Notes: generated by a model not told the origin, from the sequence alone. A DNA stretch of 64,000 nt from Rallus limicola (GCA_022605955.1 JAKCOZ010000009.1:1-64000), one strand, 5' to 3'; shown: positions 36,601-51,600, counted from the first letter of the stretch. Program-made: numbers and translations.

Positions 36601-39600
36601 GAAGACTGGAATCACAGACTGATCTGGGTTGGAAAGGACCCCAAGGATCAGAGAGCTCCAACCACCTGCCACAGGCAGGGCCAACAACCTCCAGGGCTGG
36701 AGCTACACAAGGTTGCCCAGAGCCCCATCCAACCTGGCCTTCAACACCTCCAGGGATGTGGCATCCACCCCCTCTCTGAGCAGCCCATCCCAGCCCCTCA
36801 CCAGTCCCTCTGGAAAGAACTTCCCCCAGTATCTGATCTAACCCTTCCCTCCTTCAGTTTCACTCCATCCCCCTTGTCCTGCCAGTGGCTGCCCTTTGGA
36901 AAAGTTGATTCCTCTCCTGTTTCTCTGCTCCCTTCAGGTACGGGAAGGCTGCAATGAGGTGTCCCCCACAGCCTTCTCTTCTCCAGGTTGAACAAGCCCA
37001 GCTCCCTCAGACTCTCTCTGGAGGGGAGGGGCTCCAGCCCTCTAATCATCTCTGTGGCCTCCTCTGAACCCTCTCCAACAGTCCCACAGCTTCCTTGTAC
37101 TGGGGGAAGAAAATTGCTGGCCAGCAGCTCCAAGGGACAACTGCCTAGGAAGGGCCGATTCCTAGGCCAGCAGCCCCTCAAGCCTGCAAGCCCCCCTACA
37201 CAGCACCCCAGAGCCACATCAGCCAGCGCTGCGCTCCGGAGGCATCGCTCCCACCCCGGGCTGTGCCCACTGGCTCTCTGCACCCCCACACCAGGCTCTG
37301 GATCACACGGAGCCTCCTCTCTTCACTCCTCAGAGGGAACGGAAAGGGCCGAGGCATTAACCAGCTCAGACCGTGCTTTACCTGGGCGCCTGAGGGATCC
37401 CTTCCAGGAGGTTTCTGGCCGCAGGCTGTGCGGCTGTCCATCCTCCTCTTGCCTGACGTGCTCTTCTGCAGGCTCCGGGAGCTGATGGAGCGCAGGCTGA
37501 CTTTGTCCCCAGAGCTGGACTGGCTCCTGTTCAGGCTGTACTTGGGATCAGTGCTGAACTGCTGGCTGAGGGACACGTCCGTGTGTGGCCCTGCCGAGGG
37601 GACAGACAGCTTCCTTATGGATCAAGCCAAGGATTTCACCTCCAGGACCACCATTTCCATAACTTGCACCCATCCTGCTGTCTCACGCCCTGGCTGCAGC
37701 CACCCATCCCTGCTGGAGCTAAGCCCTCGGTGTCGGCTAACTCCAGGCCCCTCTTCCCTCCTCCAGCTCCTGACCAGATGCAGAATTTCCTCAAATAGAC
37801 TTCTGGGGCACCAACTGCCCAGTGAAGTTCCCTAAACCTCTCCGACCTCACGTGGAGAGCAACACAACACGCATGAGCCGCGTGACCCGACAGTGCGCGT
37901 AGGAAAAGCTCTGGAGAGAAGAGCTCGCCTGCAGCATCCCTCTCGTCTAAAACTCCCCTGGGAGGTTGTTCCCTTCTTCTCATGTTTGTGAAGCCACACT
38001 CAGAAGTCAAGTCGACTTAATGAGCTGCTTCAGAGGGCTTCTTCCTCATTAGAGCAGACAGCAGTTCTGCCTGATGGCCGTGAGGGGCAAGCTGGATTCG
38101 GCTTTGAGGAGATGTAAAAAGCCCTCTGAGAAAGAGATGGGTGTGCTCCACCAAGGGACATGTGCTGAGACGCCCAGGGGCAGTAGAACCCCCCTGCCCC
38201 AGCCCTTAAAATAGCCATTTTTATACTTTTCAATAGCCAGAGATGCTTTAGGAAACAGTGCTGCATTTCTACACCTGGCACCCGTGTCCCCTAAGAGACC
38301 TGAGGGCCACCAAACTTCTCCAGAGAAAGAAGCGGATGGTCATCAGGGCCAGTTTCTGAAGCTGCTCTGGGTTCAGCGTTTCTCCTTACCGGCTTCCTCC
38401 GTGTCCCCCTGCTCCATGGCAGCCCTGATGCACAGCTCCCGGGCCTGGAGCGCTGCCCAGCTGCTCCTCTCTGAGATGGCTTCTCTCACCACCGCATCAA
38501 TGGACAAGCAGGCGGCACCGTAATATTTGGACAGGGCGACCGCTGCCGATGTCTTTCCTTGAGAGACAAAGAGAGGAAGCGAGGGTCACCAAGCTGCCCT
38601 GTGAAGCTTTTCAGGGACAGGGTCTGGAAAGCCCCAGGGCAGGATCCTCAAAAGCCTCAGGGGCACTCTGAAACCGAGCATCCCTTTTGAGGAAACCATA
38701 AGTGAGGCAGCTTGGTTAGAAGGGTTGTTCTCCAGAACCAGGTGGCTCATCTCCAGCCAAGGACTCAGTCTCTTGTGGTGGCCCAAACCCTGGGCCAGCA
38801 CATTGATTTGAGCCCTGTGCCCCCACTCAGATTGTGTCCCAGACTGCCTTGGTCAGTGTTGTCTCAGGCAACCTCTGGGCACGGTTTGGGGTTGAATTTG
38901 GGCTACGGTCTGCTCCCACAAGGCAGCACGGACACAAGGCAACACGCACCCAACGTGTGTCTACACAAAATGAGCCGCACCACTTGCGCCAGCCAGGCAA
39001 AGACCTGGGACCGTTCCACGTGCCAGCAGAGCTCTGACCTACCTTGCTTCACTTCAACCGCTCAACCAAGCTCTGCTGGGATGTGTCTCTCCCTCTTCCC
39101 CCATCCTTGCGGCCAGCAGCTCACATACCTGTCAGGGGTGTCCCGTGGACGATGACGACGATCCCCCTGCGGTTTTGGGCCGCGCGCCCTTCTGGGGAGG
39201 TGTCGATGCCGAGGTGGCGGGCGATGGCCCTAGAGACAGGGCTGTCATCTAGCTCTCCCGTGGGGTCCTTGCTGGCAGTGGTGCTGTGCCGATGCTCTGC
39301 CGGGCACAACCGGGTACAAAAGTCAGCTGCCTCCCTACTTGGGATCCTGATCATCCTCGCCACCCCTCGGCATCCTGGGAGAGGACACTCTGCCCAAACC
39401 CAGGTCCTCAACACAAAGTGTCAACATGGTCCTCACAGGACTTTGGGCCCTTCAGGTTGGATGGGGCCCTGGGCAACCTTGTGTTGATCCAGGCCTGGAG
39501 CTTGGTGGCCCCGCCTGTGGCAGGGGGGTTGGAAGTCTATGATCCTTGGGGTCCCTTCCAACCCAGGCCATTCTAGGATACTATGACAGCGAGTGTGCTG

Positions 39601-42600
39601 AACAGCATCATCCTGATGCCAGCAGCTCCTGGGAGGAGAGGTGGGGAAAGAAACCCTCCCTGGACTCTCCCTTGTCCCTGCCCCAAACTCTTCTGACGAT
39701 CCTACACAACCTCCACAGCAAGAGTGGATTTGGGCATGAAGATGGCACCCCGCGGCAGCAAAGCGGTGGAGGCGACACTGAAGTCCTCTGCTGAGGCCCT
39801 TTTGTCACAATGGACATGAAATAGGTGAAGAGCTTCGGGACATTACCTGTCGTGTGTCCTTCCCCAACACCTTCTTCCTTCGCTTCTCCGTTGTCAGATT
39901 TAGACTGGGTATCATCACCAATGGTGGAGGGAAAGACTGAGCTGTGGGATGAGGTGGTGGGAATGATCCCCGCAGAGTGCCTTCCGCCGTGTTCGGAGGG
40001 AAGCTGGGCGTCTTCTAAGTGTCCTGAGGAGGAAGGACACAGGGAGGGAAGAAGAGTGTGAACACGGCCAGGCAATTCGCTCTTCCCCATCCACTGCTTT
40101 GTGTGGCCACGCACAAACCACGCAACACTTCCCAAGGAGGGAAACTCCCCAGGCACTGAGAAGCCGGCCCCGGCCGTCGCTGCCCTCAAGGGATGTCCAG
40201 CTTCTGCTCTTCTTACTGGGAAGGGGCAAATATAAAATACCCAGTCTGCTAAACCCAGGTCTGCTGGCTGAAGAACCCACCCCTGTCCTGCCCTCTGTAG
40301 TAGAGGGACACAAGGGAACAGAATCACAAGGTTGGAAAAGACCTTTGAGATCATCCAGTCCAACCGTACCCGCCCTCTACTAACCCCTACCCCTGAGCAC
40401 CTCATCTACCCGTCTGTTAAACACGTCCAGGGGCGGTGACTCCCCCCTCCATGGGCAGCCTGTCCCAGTGCCCAACAGCCCTTTGGGGAAGGATCTTTCC
40501 CTAATGTCTGATCTGACCCTACCCTGGCACAGCTCAAGGCCATTCCCCCTCATCCTGTCCCCATCGCTTGGGTGAAGAGACCAACCCCCACCTCTCTGCA
40601 CCCTCCTCTCAGGTCATTGGAGGCAGTGATAAGGTCTCCCCTCAGCCTCCTCTTCTCCAGGCTCAACACCCCCAGCTCCCTCAGACGCTCCTCAGAAGGT
40701 TTGCTCTCTAGCCCCTTCCCCAGCCTGGTTGCCCTTCTCTGGACGCTGCTCCTGGACCTCCACGTCCTTCTTGGACTGAGGGGCCTAAACCTGAACCCAG
40801 CACTCGAGGTGCAGCCTCACCAACGCCGAGCACAGGGGCACAATCCCTGCCCCAGACCTGCTGGCCACGCTGGGTCTGACACAAGCCAGGATGCTGTTGG
40901 CCTTCTGGGCCACCCGGGCACGCTGCCGGCCCATGTTCAGTCACACTCACTCAACACCCCCAGGTCCTTCTCTGCCAGCAGCTCTCCAGCCACTGCTTCC
41001 CCTGGCAGGAGCTCGCTTTGCCTGCACTCGGGGCTGGTGGAGGATGCGTGTTACAAGCCACAGACTTTCAACCTTGCAGATCCTCCACCAAACTGCAGAA
41101 CAGGCGGTTGCTACAATCATGGGCTTTCCATGGAGAAGGCGGTGGGGATGGAGAGCTGAGGGTAGGTGGGCAGGACTCCCTGCTGCATCCACACTCGGGC
41201 CAACCCAAACCCTCACCATTGTCCTGGCTTGCTTGTTCCTCAGGCTTGGACTGCTCATCCTGCAGCCGTTTCTGGTCCTTATAGTACTGCAGCACTTCTG
41301 GAGGCAGCTTCTCACCAGGGGCGCGTGGCGGCAGCAATAAGGTGTTGCGGCAATCGTAGTCCTTCAGCATCCGCAGGACCTGTGTGCACCGGCAAAAGAA
41401 ACCATACACAGGAGGAGTTTCCTGAGCTCCATCACACCAAGAGCCAACCTATCTTCTCCCTCATTCCTTCCTCCCAACACCACACCAAGCCCCTCCGCAG
41501 CCCTCCAGCAGAGCTGGCTGACTCCAAAAGGCCACCAGGCTTTGTCCTGGAGACTGCTTCCATCTCCCCAGCACACGCCTGGGAATGCTGGAGCACCGCC
41601 AAACTCCGTGAACGTGCCCATGGGGACCAGAGCTTCCCTCTCACCTGCTCCTCCAGAAGGTACTGCTGGTCAAACTCCAGCGAGTAAAACTCAATGGGGA
41701 AGTCGCACGGGTTCTTCACCACCACCGTCCCCTCTGCTCCAGGACTGGATGGCAGCAACGGTCCCATCTCCAGTACCGGGGGGCTGAACTCCAGCCGCGG
41801 CTCCAGCCCACGCCCCGAGACCTGCAGCTGGAGGTGCTGGGTGCTCTGGCAGAGGTTAATCTTCAGCTGGCTTCTGTAGGACTTCTGAAAACAGAGAGGT
41901 GCAGAAAGGTTCTCCACAAAGTCCCAGGGGACAGAGCCTCACATTCATCCCTTGCCCTGAGGGATGGGATGTCACCAGTACCGCTGGGGGAACGGGAAGC
42001 GGCTATTGATGTGTGGCAGGGGCTGGGGGCCCGGCACGCTGGCTCTGAGGAACCGGGATGGATCCTGGCCTCAGGTGGACCCAGGTATCCCAGGATTTAA
42101 ATGGACTGACGGGGGATTTAAACTCGCCCTGGGGGAGCCCGGCGTTTGTAAAGCTCCCCACAGGTGGGCTCAGGGGCTGCTTCTCCTCCTCCTTCAGGGT
42201 TACACTGCCTGGGCAGAGTCCTGGCACCGCCACCCCAGGAGCCAGAGCTCTCGTCTCCATACGCCGCCAGTTTCCAAGTCACGGTGGCCACGTTCAAACT
42301 GCCTTGGGGAATGCTCCACCACTGAAGCTGATTCCCAGTTTGCCTGGAACGTGCCAGCACCACAGGCACCACCAGCAGCAAACCACGACGGGCAACACCC
42401 CACTGAGCCCGGGAAAGGGGCCTGGGCTGGGGCTGTTTGCTGGTGCCAGTGATTCAGTGACATGGAATAATGCTGAGGGGGTGGATATAGATGTAGCTTA
42501 ACAGACAATTAATTAACATAACATTAATATAAGGAGAGTTTGTGTGTTCTGAGGACAGACTTCTTTGGGATTTCAATAGAATGTGGCTGCAGCTGTGTGA

Positions 42601-45600
42601 GCTGGTTCATGAGAACAGCTACAAAATTTACCCCTAACAGTGGAACAGCCTTGAAGATAAAGAAGTGATGGCGGGGGAGTCACTAATAATGAGACCAAGG
42701 ACTAATTAAGAGCCAGAGTAGATCTTGTTTTCAGCTAAAGGGTTCCTAACTCATTTGGGCAGGGATGGGGTTTTGAGATTATGGAGAAAACCATAAAGAG
42801 CATGCACTGAGAGGAAGACATCCAGCCTTCCTCTCTGAAGCCCACCAGAAGCCCCCCTGAGTATGGTCGAACTGGGAGGGGTTAAGGACTTCCTGGAGAT
42901 AAGTTGCATAACCCTGCCTTTTCTTAGAAATTCTACTGAATATGTATGTGCTCATCTAGATCACAGGAGAGATGGGGCTTGAACCGGCGCACACATCCGG
43001 AGCAGCGATGCCCGGTGTGCCCAGCGCTGCGATGAAGGATCCCTGCTTCACCGGCACCGAGGCCGGGAGTTCTGATCCCGGCTTTTCGTGGCTTCACCAG
43101 CAGTGGGATTAGCTGAGATCAGCCCTTCCAGGGTTCATCCCCCTGAGCACACCGGGGTTCCCCCCATGCCTGCAAACAGGCCCCCGTGGGGAGGGAAGGA
43201 GGGGAGACGGGTGCGTTTTGCCCACCCATACACTGAGAAGGAGCCACACCACAATGCCCCGATGCTCTCCACACACGGTCCCCTGGAGGGATGTCGAAGC
43301 ACCTCTCCGAGGAGGGGGCTGGGGAGGAAACTGAAGCGCGGTGGGTACAGGGCTTGCAGAAAGCTCCATGTGGAGGCAGACCTCACCTCCCCCTCCCGGC
43401 ACCGGGCTCCCATTGCCACATGGCCTTGCCCCTGGGCGTGATGCCCGCTCATCTCACCTCTTCCCTGGGTGTAAACCTGACTCGCACGTTTTGGCGCTGT
43501 CCTGGAGTCAGGGTCCCGGCAGAGGGCAGCACCTCGAACACACAGGGCTTGTTCTTCCGCTCCCGAAGCAGCTTTTGTTTAACGTGCAGTGGCAAATGCT
43601 TGTCCACCTGGGCACGGGAAGGAACCTTGTGAGGTCTCTTTGGTCTGTGAGGACAGACCCGCGAGTTCCCACAGTGCTGTGAGACACCAGCACAGTGCCA
43701 AGAGCACCCACATCCAGACCAGATGTGGCCACCACGGCCTAGAAAACATGTAGGCAGGGCAGGCAGATGAGGAGGCACCGCCCTTGGAGGAGGAGGAATG
43801 GGTGAAGGTGGCAGAGAAGCAAAGCATCAGCAGAACAAGTCCGGGTGAACCAGCCTCGCTCTGTACCCTCCAGTCTCCCTCCCACGAGCTGCACCCAGGT
43901 GCTCAGGGACCCACAGCGGCAGAGAAGAGGCACGAGAGGCACAAGAAACCCACCCAGAAGTTACGTGTCACGCGTCGTCCCTGCCTCACCTTCACAACTG
44001 GCTCATTCACGGTGATGAGCCATTTACAGGGGACCTGGAGTTGGTTGTGGAGCTGGATGGCTTCTTCCTGACACTGTCCACACTGGACAGCAGCAAACAC
44101 CAGTCTGTCCCTGGAGACGCAGAGGGACGGCACAGCCACAACGGCACGGAGGCGGATGGGAAACGTGGGGCCTTGTACTGCCTAGAGAGGGACAGAGCAT
44201 CCAGATGAAGGTCCAGGCAACATCTGGTGCCGTCCCCAACCTGCCGGCTGCCCCCAAAGGCTGTGCTGGCACAGGGAGGTGAGGAAGGACGCACTACCTT
44301 GATGGGCAGGACCACATTCACCTCTCCCACCGGCAGCTTGACACTCTGCGGGTCAAAGCGCACTGCAAATGTCTTTGTCTCGCCGAAGGGCAGGTTCTTC
44401 ACACGGTCCAGGTCCACACTAAAACCTGAATGGGTGAAAATAAAGCAGCTGAGATACACCAGCAACATGACATTGGTCACAAGTATGTTCAGACCGTACG
44501 GGTGTCAACAGAGCTGTCAGGCAGAAGGACCCTTGGTGTCTCCAGAGAAGACTGACACTCCTTCTCTTTCGTCACCGCTCAAAGAGAAAGGAATTTCACA
44601 GCCCAAATTCAAGACCCGTGGGGCAAAAGGGAAACCCATCAGCTGAGCAGCACCAGCAATCCCTTCACCAGGCCCCCAGGAAGGATGCACAGACCTCCCC
44701 AAAGGAGAGGTTCCAGGGAAGATTCCTCTGTGCTGTGGTGCTGCTTGGAAAACAATTTAGACCACCCTTCAGATGCCGCAAGTCACCATCTGATGGTCCT
44801 CAAGGGCCTGCTTGGAGAGCCTGTTTTGACCTCACAGGCTGTTGTCTCAGAGGCTAAAGAAGCGCTGTGCCGTCATGAACTCTAAACAAAGCACTTCCAA
44901 AGCACCAAGGGTCCTGTCTGCTCCCAACACAAGTTTGTGGAGCGCACAAACACACTCAGGAGATGCTCCTGGTAGCCAAGAGCAGAAGATGCTGAGAGGT
45001 GACCAAGGTGATCAGCCCACGGAGCCCCCGCAATGAAGTGTCAGGGCAGCCCAGGTGGCTGGACACTGTGGGCCAGGAGAGTTCTGGCTGCAGAGCACCG
45101 AGCAGGGGGGGAAGAAAGAGAAAACAATGCAAAAAAGCACTCCAAACCCCTCCCCGTGGCCCCAGCTCATCTGTCACAGATGGGTCCTTCAAGCCCACGG
45201 GAAGTCTCTCCAGCACGGGTTACCTGTGCCACACAGAGCACGTCCGTCGGCGCAGAAGGACACGGGGAGCTGCCCGGGGTTGGTGATCTTCACGACGTGC
45301 GTCTGGGTGTCACCAAGGACGACGTGGCCGAAGTCCAGGACGTACTCGGGCAGCTCCACTCTGGAAGGAGAAGCAAGGAGAGTCCTGAAGCTGGAGGGAG
45401 GATGCAAACAAAGCGGGTGCTTCTGTAGTCACTGCTGGACAAACTCCAGCCCGTGAAACCCAAGGGCTGATCTTCTGCTCATAAGACTTTGGTACGTCAA
45501 GGGGCACCCAGCTCTGAGGTTTTATCAGCTACTGACAGGATCTTAGAATGAAAGGAGTTTAAAACAGACACTGGGCACAGATCCTCTGCTATGAAAAGCC

Positions 45601-48600
45601 ACCGGAGAAAAGTCCTCAGGCTGCTCACTGGTAGCACGTCCAAACCGGCAGGATCAACCCCCTTCTCAAGTCCCCAGCTATTCCCAGAGACAAGGAGCTC
45701 CCAGGAGCAGGGGTGCACTGCTGTGCGCTACCATCAGGGCTCAGGGTCCCTACTAACTTGAGAAGCCTCCGACGGGCACGCTGGTCAAAGGAGGAGAGAG
45801 CTTTCTGCTGCTCCAGGGCATGCTGCTCTATCAGCATGTTCTCCATCTCCATCTGCAGCCGAACGTCCACCTGAGGAAAACAAAGACAGCGGCTGGTTAG
45901 CAAAGGTCCTTCCCAAGGGAAGTTGATCCTACCCTGCTCTTGCTGAGAAGCAGGAAGAAGTCCTTCACTCTGAGGGTGGTGACACCCTGACACAGGTTGC
46001 TCAGAGAGGTAGTGGAGGCCCCATCCCTGAAGACATTCAAGGGTGAAGCTCTGAGCAACCGGACCTACATCAAGGTCTCCCTACTCACTGCAGGGGGTAG
46101 ATGGCCTTTGGATGTCCCAAACCCAACAGGGTCCTTCTGTCCTGCCGCTCAGAGTCTGCCAGGACCATATCTGAAGGGAGATGAACTCCAGCACTGCTCA
46201 GCCACCCTTAGAAAAGCTGATCTGACCAAACAAGTCAAGGACCTTCCAGAGCTCCAAGTATCTGCCTGCCCCAGCTGCTGCCAGGGCAGCTCAGACAAAA
46301 GCGCTCTCCATGAGGGAGCCACCTCAGTGCTGAGAGCTCTTGGAGACACAGCTCAGTCACTTGAGCACAGTCTTTAGGACCTCCCCCCGGGGCAGTCAGG
46401 AAGCTCAGGCACCCATGGCAAGGACCACTACCAGAGGAGCCCCATGTTTGTGGCCAGCCCAGGGGAGCAACCTGCGGCGTGCAAGAGAGACAAGTGACAC
46501 AGGCAGAGGGTGGCCCACGCCAGACAGGGCAGCAGCCGGTCTCACCACAGAGCCAGAGTCGTCCATGAGTGGCTCGGTGGCTGTGGCCTCCCCAGCAACC
46601 ACTGCTTTGTCTCTCTGGCTGTCTCCTCCTCCTAGCTTTTCTTTTGCCTCTTTGAGGATCTGCTCATATTCTTCGTTTCCTGAAGGAAGAAAACAGCCAC
46701 AAATAGAAGCGTCCCCGCTACAGCTGGGGAGCTCCACACCCCCAGCGCTGGCCCTTCCCACAAACACATTCCTCAAGCAACACATGGAAAGAGGATGCTG
46801 CTTTTCTTCCATGTTCTCTCCCACCCACCTTCCTCCCCACATGGGAGCATCTCATCCCCACCACCCCTGCCCAAATCCCTGCCAGCCCACGTTACAGCTT
46901 TCCCCAACACTGCTTTCTAGCTTTCCTCTTTATCCAGGCCACCAACAGGTGACACTGGCCAAGACAGCTCCCTGCATCAAAGCCCATGTGCTTCTAGAAA
47001 GCAACCAGAAGAACAACAGCCCTGAAACCTCCAGGCTTGATGGAGGTGGGCGTGAGCTGCCCTATGGGCATGACCACACAGGGGGACAGAAAAGGACCCC
47101 CAGGGGACCTTCCCCAGGAGCAGACAGACCATGCTCACCTTTGATTGCCCTAGGAAGGTCCAAATAAATCCTGGGAAAACTCCCCTCTCCTTTCAGAGCG
47201 ATCTTTTCTGGCTCCAGGTGACCCACTTGGATCTGGAAGGTCCTGCAGAAGACTCCAGTCACTCCTGGCAGGTAATAGACAGTGAGCACTTGCTCTCTGC
47301 CAGGTCCAATGTAACCCTGGAGGTGCAGAAGAGGAGGAGAGGAATTCAACCAGAGGCCTTGGTGGAGGTGGGGCTCAGACCACCCTTACGCTGAGATGAG
47401 AAGGCAGGTTCTCACACAACAGCGCCTTCCAGCTGCCCTGGAGCCAAAAGCTCAGGTCTCCTACACCAGGGTGTGCTTTGTCCTCCTGCCAACACTGCCT
47501 ACCCTCTGCCAGACCCAAGCAGCAAAGAAAAGCCCTTCTGCCAGCTGCTGTGGAGGAGGAGCGGCGTGCCCATGCTCTCAGCAGGGCCAGCAGCTCCTGT
47601 CACGTCACTGCAGTGCTCCAGGGCTGGTGTCCCAGAGCCTGAGCCCCTTATTCATGAGCCCAACCAACAGCTCCGGCCTGGGTGGTTATACCCAGGGCAC
47701 ACAGCACTATTTGCACTCACAGTGACCTGCAAACTTACACCCCTGGAAAAGCAGAGGCAGAGGCTAAGATGAGGTCCAGGGATGAAGGGCTTCCACAGAA
47801 GATCCCCTGCTCACTGGGCTCCCACACAAGAGCTGTCCAAGCCTGGAGCTGGGCTCATGCCAACCAGGTTGACAGCCAATACAAACAGGTGGCAACACTG
47901 CTCAGGGGACAGGGCACAGCCACAGCTCTTCTCAGCTCGCTGGGCTGGGCCCTCAGCTCCCTGCTCCCCCCCACGCTGCAGGGAGAAGCTGCTGAGCGGG
48001 ACGCATCCTGCCTCTTGGTCCCCGGAGCCCTGGACTCCGGCTCCCAACACGGCGTCCACAAAAGTCCTGCCAAGCTGCTGGCACAGCAGCAACTGCCCAG
48101 GGCCAAGCAGAGCCGTGTCCTCTGGAGAGCGTCACCCCTCGCAGGAGACCGGCACGGGGACACCTGAAAGCCATTTGGCCTTCTCTTCCCATGGCCAGGA
48201 GGGACACGGAGAGAAGCGCTGCTTCAGCTGAGGGATCCAGGCAGAACCCAGGCGCTGGGACGGGGGATGCTACGAGCTGGAGGAGCGAGGGGCCGTCGCG
48301 AGTTCCCACATGGGAGCTGCGTGCCCAAGAGAGGGACTGTTTACGTCCTTAGTGCTGGCGGGGGGGCAGGCAGGGACCTGGAGTACATCCTGTCCCACCA
48401 CCCAACCCTAAGGGGAAGGAGACCCTCAGGAGACCTTGCACCATCGGGCTCTGAGCCGGCACAACTTCACGCCTGTTAATTAGGACTCCGCTTGCCCAAC
48501 CTTTTGTTCCCCCCCCCCATAACCCCTCCTGGGCAGCCTGATGCGGAGCCAGCGTTAACCCCTTGTGCTACTCACGGTGCTGGGCAGGACCAGGGGCACA

Positions 48601-51600
48601 CCGGGCTGAGGGCTGTCTGCGGTGGCTGTGCTGGGGCTCAGCACCACGTAGGTGAATCCCACCTTCCCGCTGTTCCGCAGGGTCACCTCTGATTTGGTGA
48701 CTTCGCTAAACAGCTGGAGAGAGGACAAAGGGGCGCGAAACTGAGGACACACATCTGGCTGTTGGCAATCTCCTCCTGCTGACACGGGGAGGAGAGCCGA
48801 TGGACGCAACGCAGGAGAGAGGCAGAGGAAGAGGAGGGACGGGCACCTGACTCTCCCAGGCCAACCTGAGGAACCCACCTAGATATTTATGGCAGCGCAG
48901 AGGTGCAGGAACCACCATGAAAAGGTCAGTAATAAACTGGGGGATGCCCAACTACTGGAAACATCTGGTCAGGCTGGACGAGGCTCTGAGCAACCTGACC
49001 TAGCTGAAGATGTCCGTGCTCAGCGAAGGTGGACGACTTGACCTCTAAGGTCCCTTCCAACCCAAACTGTTCTATGATTTTATGATAGAAGTCCTCTGCA
49101 CTTGAGGGCATCATCTGACAGCCAGTTGAAACACAAAAGGAGGAACATTGCTCCCACCAGGAAGCTTCTTCGGTAACCAGCCCCTTTGGGTATGGGGTGC
49201 TCAGTGGTCTGGAGAGCGACCCTTAACTAGTGCCAAGGATCTGCTTGGCCAAGCCCCTCTTCAGCCCCTGATCCATCTCCAGCCAGTTTGCTTCCCTCAG
49301 ACTTCCCCTGGTTCTTGGATTGCTGGAGCCCTGGACAGAGCCCTAGTCAATGCAGAGACTCAAAGAGACCATCTCCTTGGACCCCAGGATCCGGGAGCGG
49401 ATCTGCAGATGGATGTCTCAGGGCACATCCCCCTGGAGATCACCGCCTGCCCCGGGAGCCAGCGTCCATTGAAGAGGAGGGATTCCCAGCCTCAGGGAGG
49501 GGAATGGAGATGACCATTAAAACCAGCTTGGACGCAGGACCTGTCACCCCAAAGCTGCACCTCCAAGCCAATCAACCAAAGAAGCCAGTGAGAGAGTCCT
49601 GGACCTCGGTGGGCAGCCACCTGCCAGGGATGGTCTCAAGGATCCCTGCCAAGAGAAGCGCGTGGTACCTGCAGCCCGCAGTCCATCTCCGTGCTGTCCA
49701 GGAGACAGTGGATGAGCGAGGCCTCCCCACGCAGCACAAGCTCATAGGTCGGGCCTCCCTCCACGCGGCACAGCGCCGTGACACGGGCGATGATGTTTGG
49801 GTGGCCGAAGAAGGTGACCCTGACCCGCTGGCTCTCGCCCGGCTGCAGCACGCCAAACAGCGGCAGGATGTCGAACACCTGGAGGAAGAGGAAGAGACAC
49901 TGAGGCAGCGGGTGTGGAAATGGGTGCAGGAGAAGAGCCACGGCTTGGAGCAAGGGACAGACACGGCTGGAGAGCCTCTTCCTCAAACCCAGTCTCATTC
50001 TGCAGACACCCCACCTACCAGTGGAAGGACCACGGGAAAAATCTTCTCCCACACTCAGTAACGAATGCCTTAATTAATACACCCCGTTAAGAGTCATCTG
50101 GGAGGTCTCTCAGCAGCCAGCAGCTCTCTCTGCTGCAGAACGGGCCTCTCATGACCTCACGAGGAACACCAGAGCACATCCCTAGGGCTACCAGTGTGAC
50201 CATGGAAGCGAGACAGGTTGCCACTCACCTCTTCCACCCCCACGCTGGGGAGCTCCAGACTCACAAATGACATCAACTGCCTGATGGTCACAGAGCTCCC
50301 AGTCTCTGCAGTGCTGTCCGGCTCCGCAGCACCCTCTGGTAGAGGCTGGAAAACAAGTGCCAGGGGCTGCAGTAAGCAGCTGCTGGGGCTGAGCCAGACT
50401 ACTCCGCTGGTGGCTCTACCACCTCATCAAGCCAGGAAGCAGCTGAGATGGCACCTGGCCACAAGCCAATTACAGGCATGTCCCTGCCAATGCTTGAGCA
50501 TGGGTCCAAGCCCACCCGCAGATGAGACACGGGCTCCAACTGTACATCCTATACCCCAGCTTGCAGGAGGAAGTGGGGTACACCAGGCGCTCGGGGCCAG
50601 CAGAGACCCCAAGGGTTCCATTGTGCAGCCTGGTGCCAGCCTGGGCCTGCTCGCTCCAGCCTGAGGAACGTGCCAGAAGCCTGATGCCTGGGACAGGGTA
50701 GGTTCTCTCTGACAAACCCGGAATGCAGCTGCAAGCAAAACTTCAACAGGAAAACAAGGACTTGGGAAGCACTCGGCACAACTCTCCTGTTCTAGGTGGT
50801 GCTTAGTTTCATCTCCTGCACTCATCAGCCGAGGATCTCAGCTGGGACACTCTTCTCAACAAGCACCTTCCTGAAGAAGGCAGCCCAGAGGTTGTTCTGT
50901 CTCCCAGCAGAGAGGAGCTGGTGTTTAACCTCACAGGTGCCACTGTCCAAAAGGAACCTTGTCCCTGGGCTTCTGACCCTCCGTTTATAGATGAGAGCTT
51001 TGTGGTTGCTCTGGAAGTTTAAGAGGTGAAGACAGGCCTTGTGCTACGGCCTTGGCCTCAGCAGAATCTACTACAAAGATTTATGGGGCATCTCGCCAGG
51101 ACATAAAGCGCCGGGCACGGCAGAGTCTTCTCATCTTTCCATGCTCTTTGCCATCTCCACGTTTCCAAACCCAGCGCAGCTTCACCAACCACCTGTTCCC
51201 CAAGATGCTGACGGCACCTTTCCTAGCCCTGCAGCGTCCCACAGAGGTTACATGGACATTGCCTTGGCACAGTGACACAAGCAGAAGATGAGACTGCAAC
51301 CCAGATGTATCCTCTGAAGCAATTTTGGATCCTACTTAGCCACATCCACCAGAATTTCCCTGGTTATTTGTGCGTGCGTTACTCTCAGGGCGGGAAGGCC
51401 CTGGCACAGGGTGCCCCGAGAGGCTGTGGAAGCCCCATCCCTGGCAGGGTTCAAGGCCAGGTTGGATGGGGCTTTGGGCAGCCTGGGCTAATGAGGGTGT
51501 CCCTGCCCACGACAGGCGGTGGGACCTGATCTTTACAGTCCCTTCCAAGCCAAAGCCTTCTTCGATTCCAACTTCTCCCTCCCCACAGCCCCGCATCCAG

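Noticed and set aside
46340..47167. 275-codon plus-strand frame
   Set aside because: Antisense to HYDIN x16 and part of x15; no homology.
49288..50061. 257-codon plus-strand frame
   Set aside because: Antisense to HYDIN x13; no homology.
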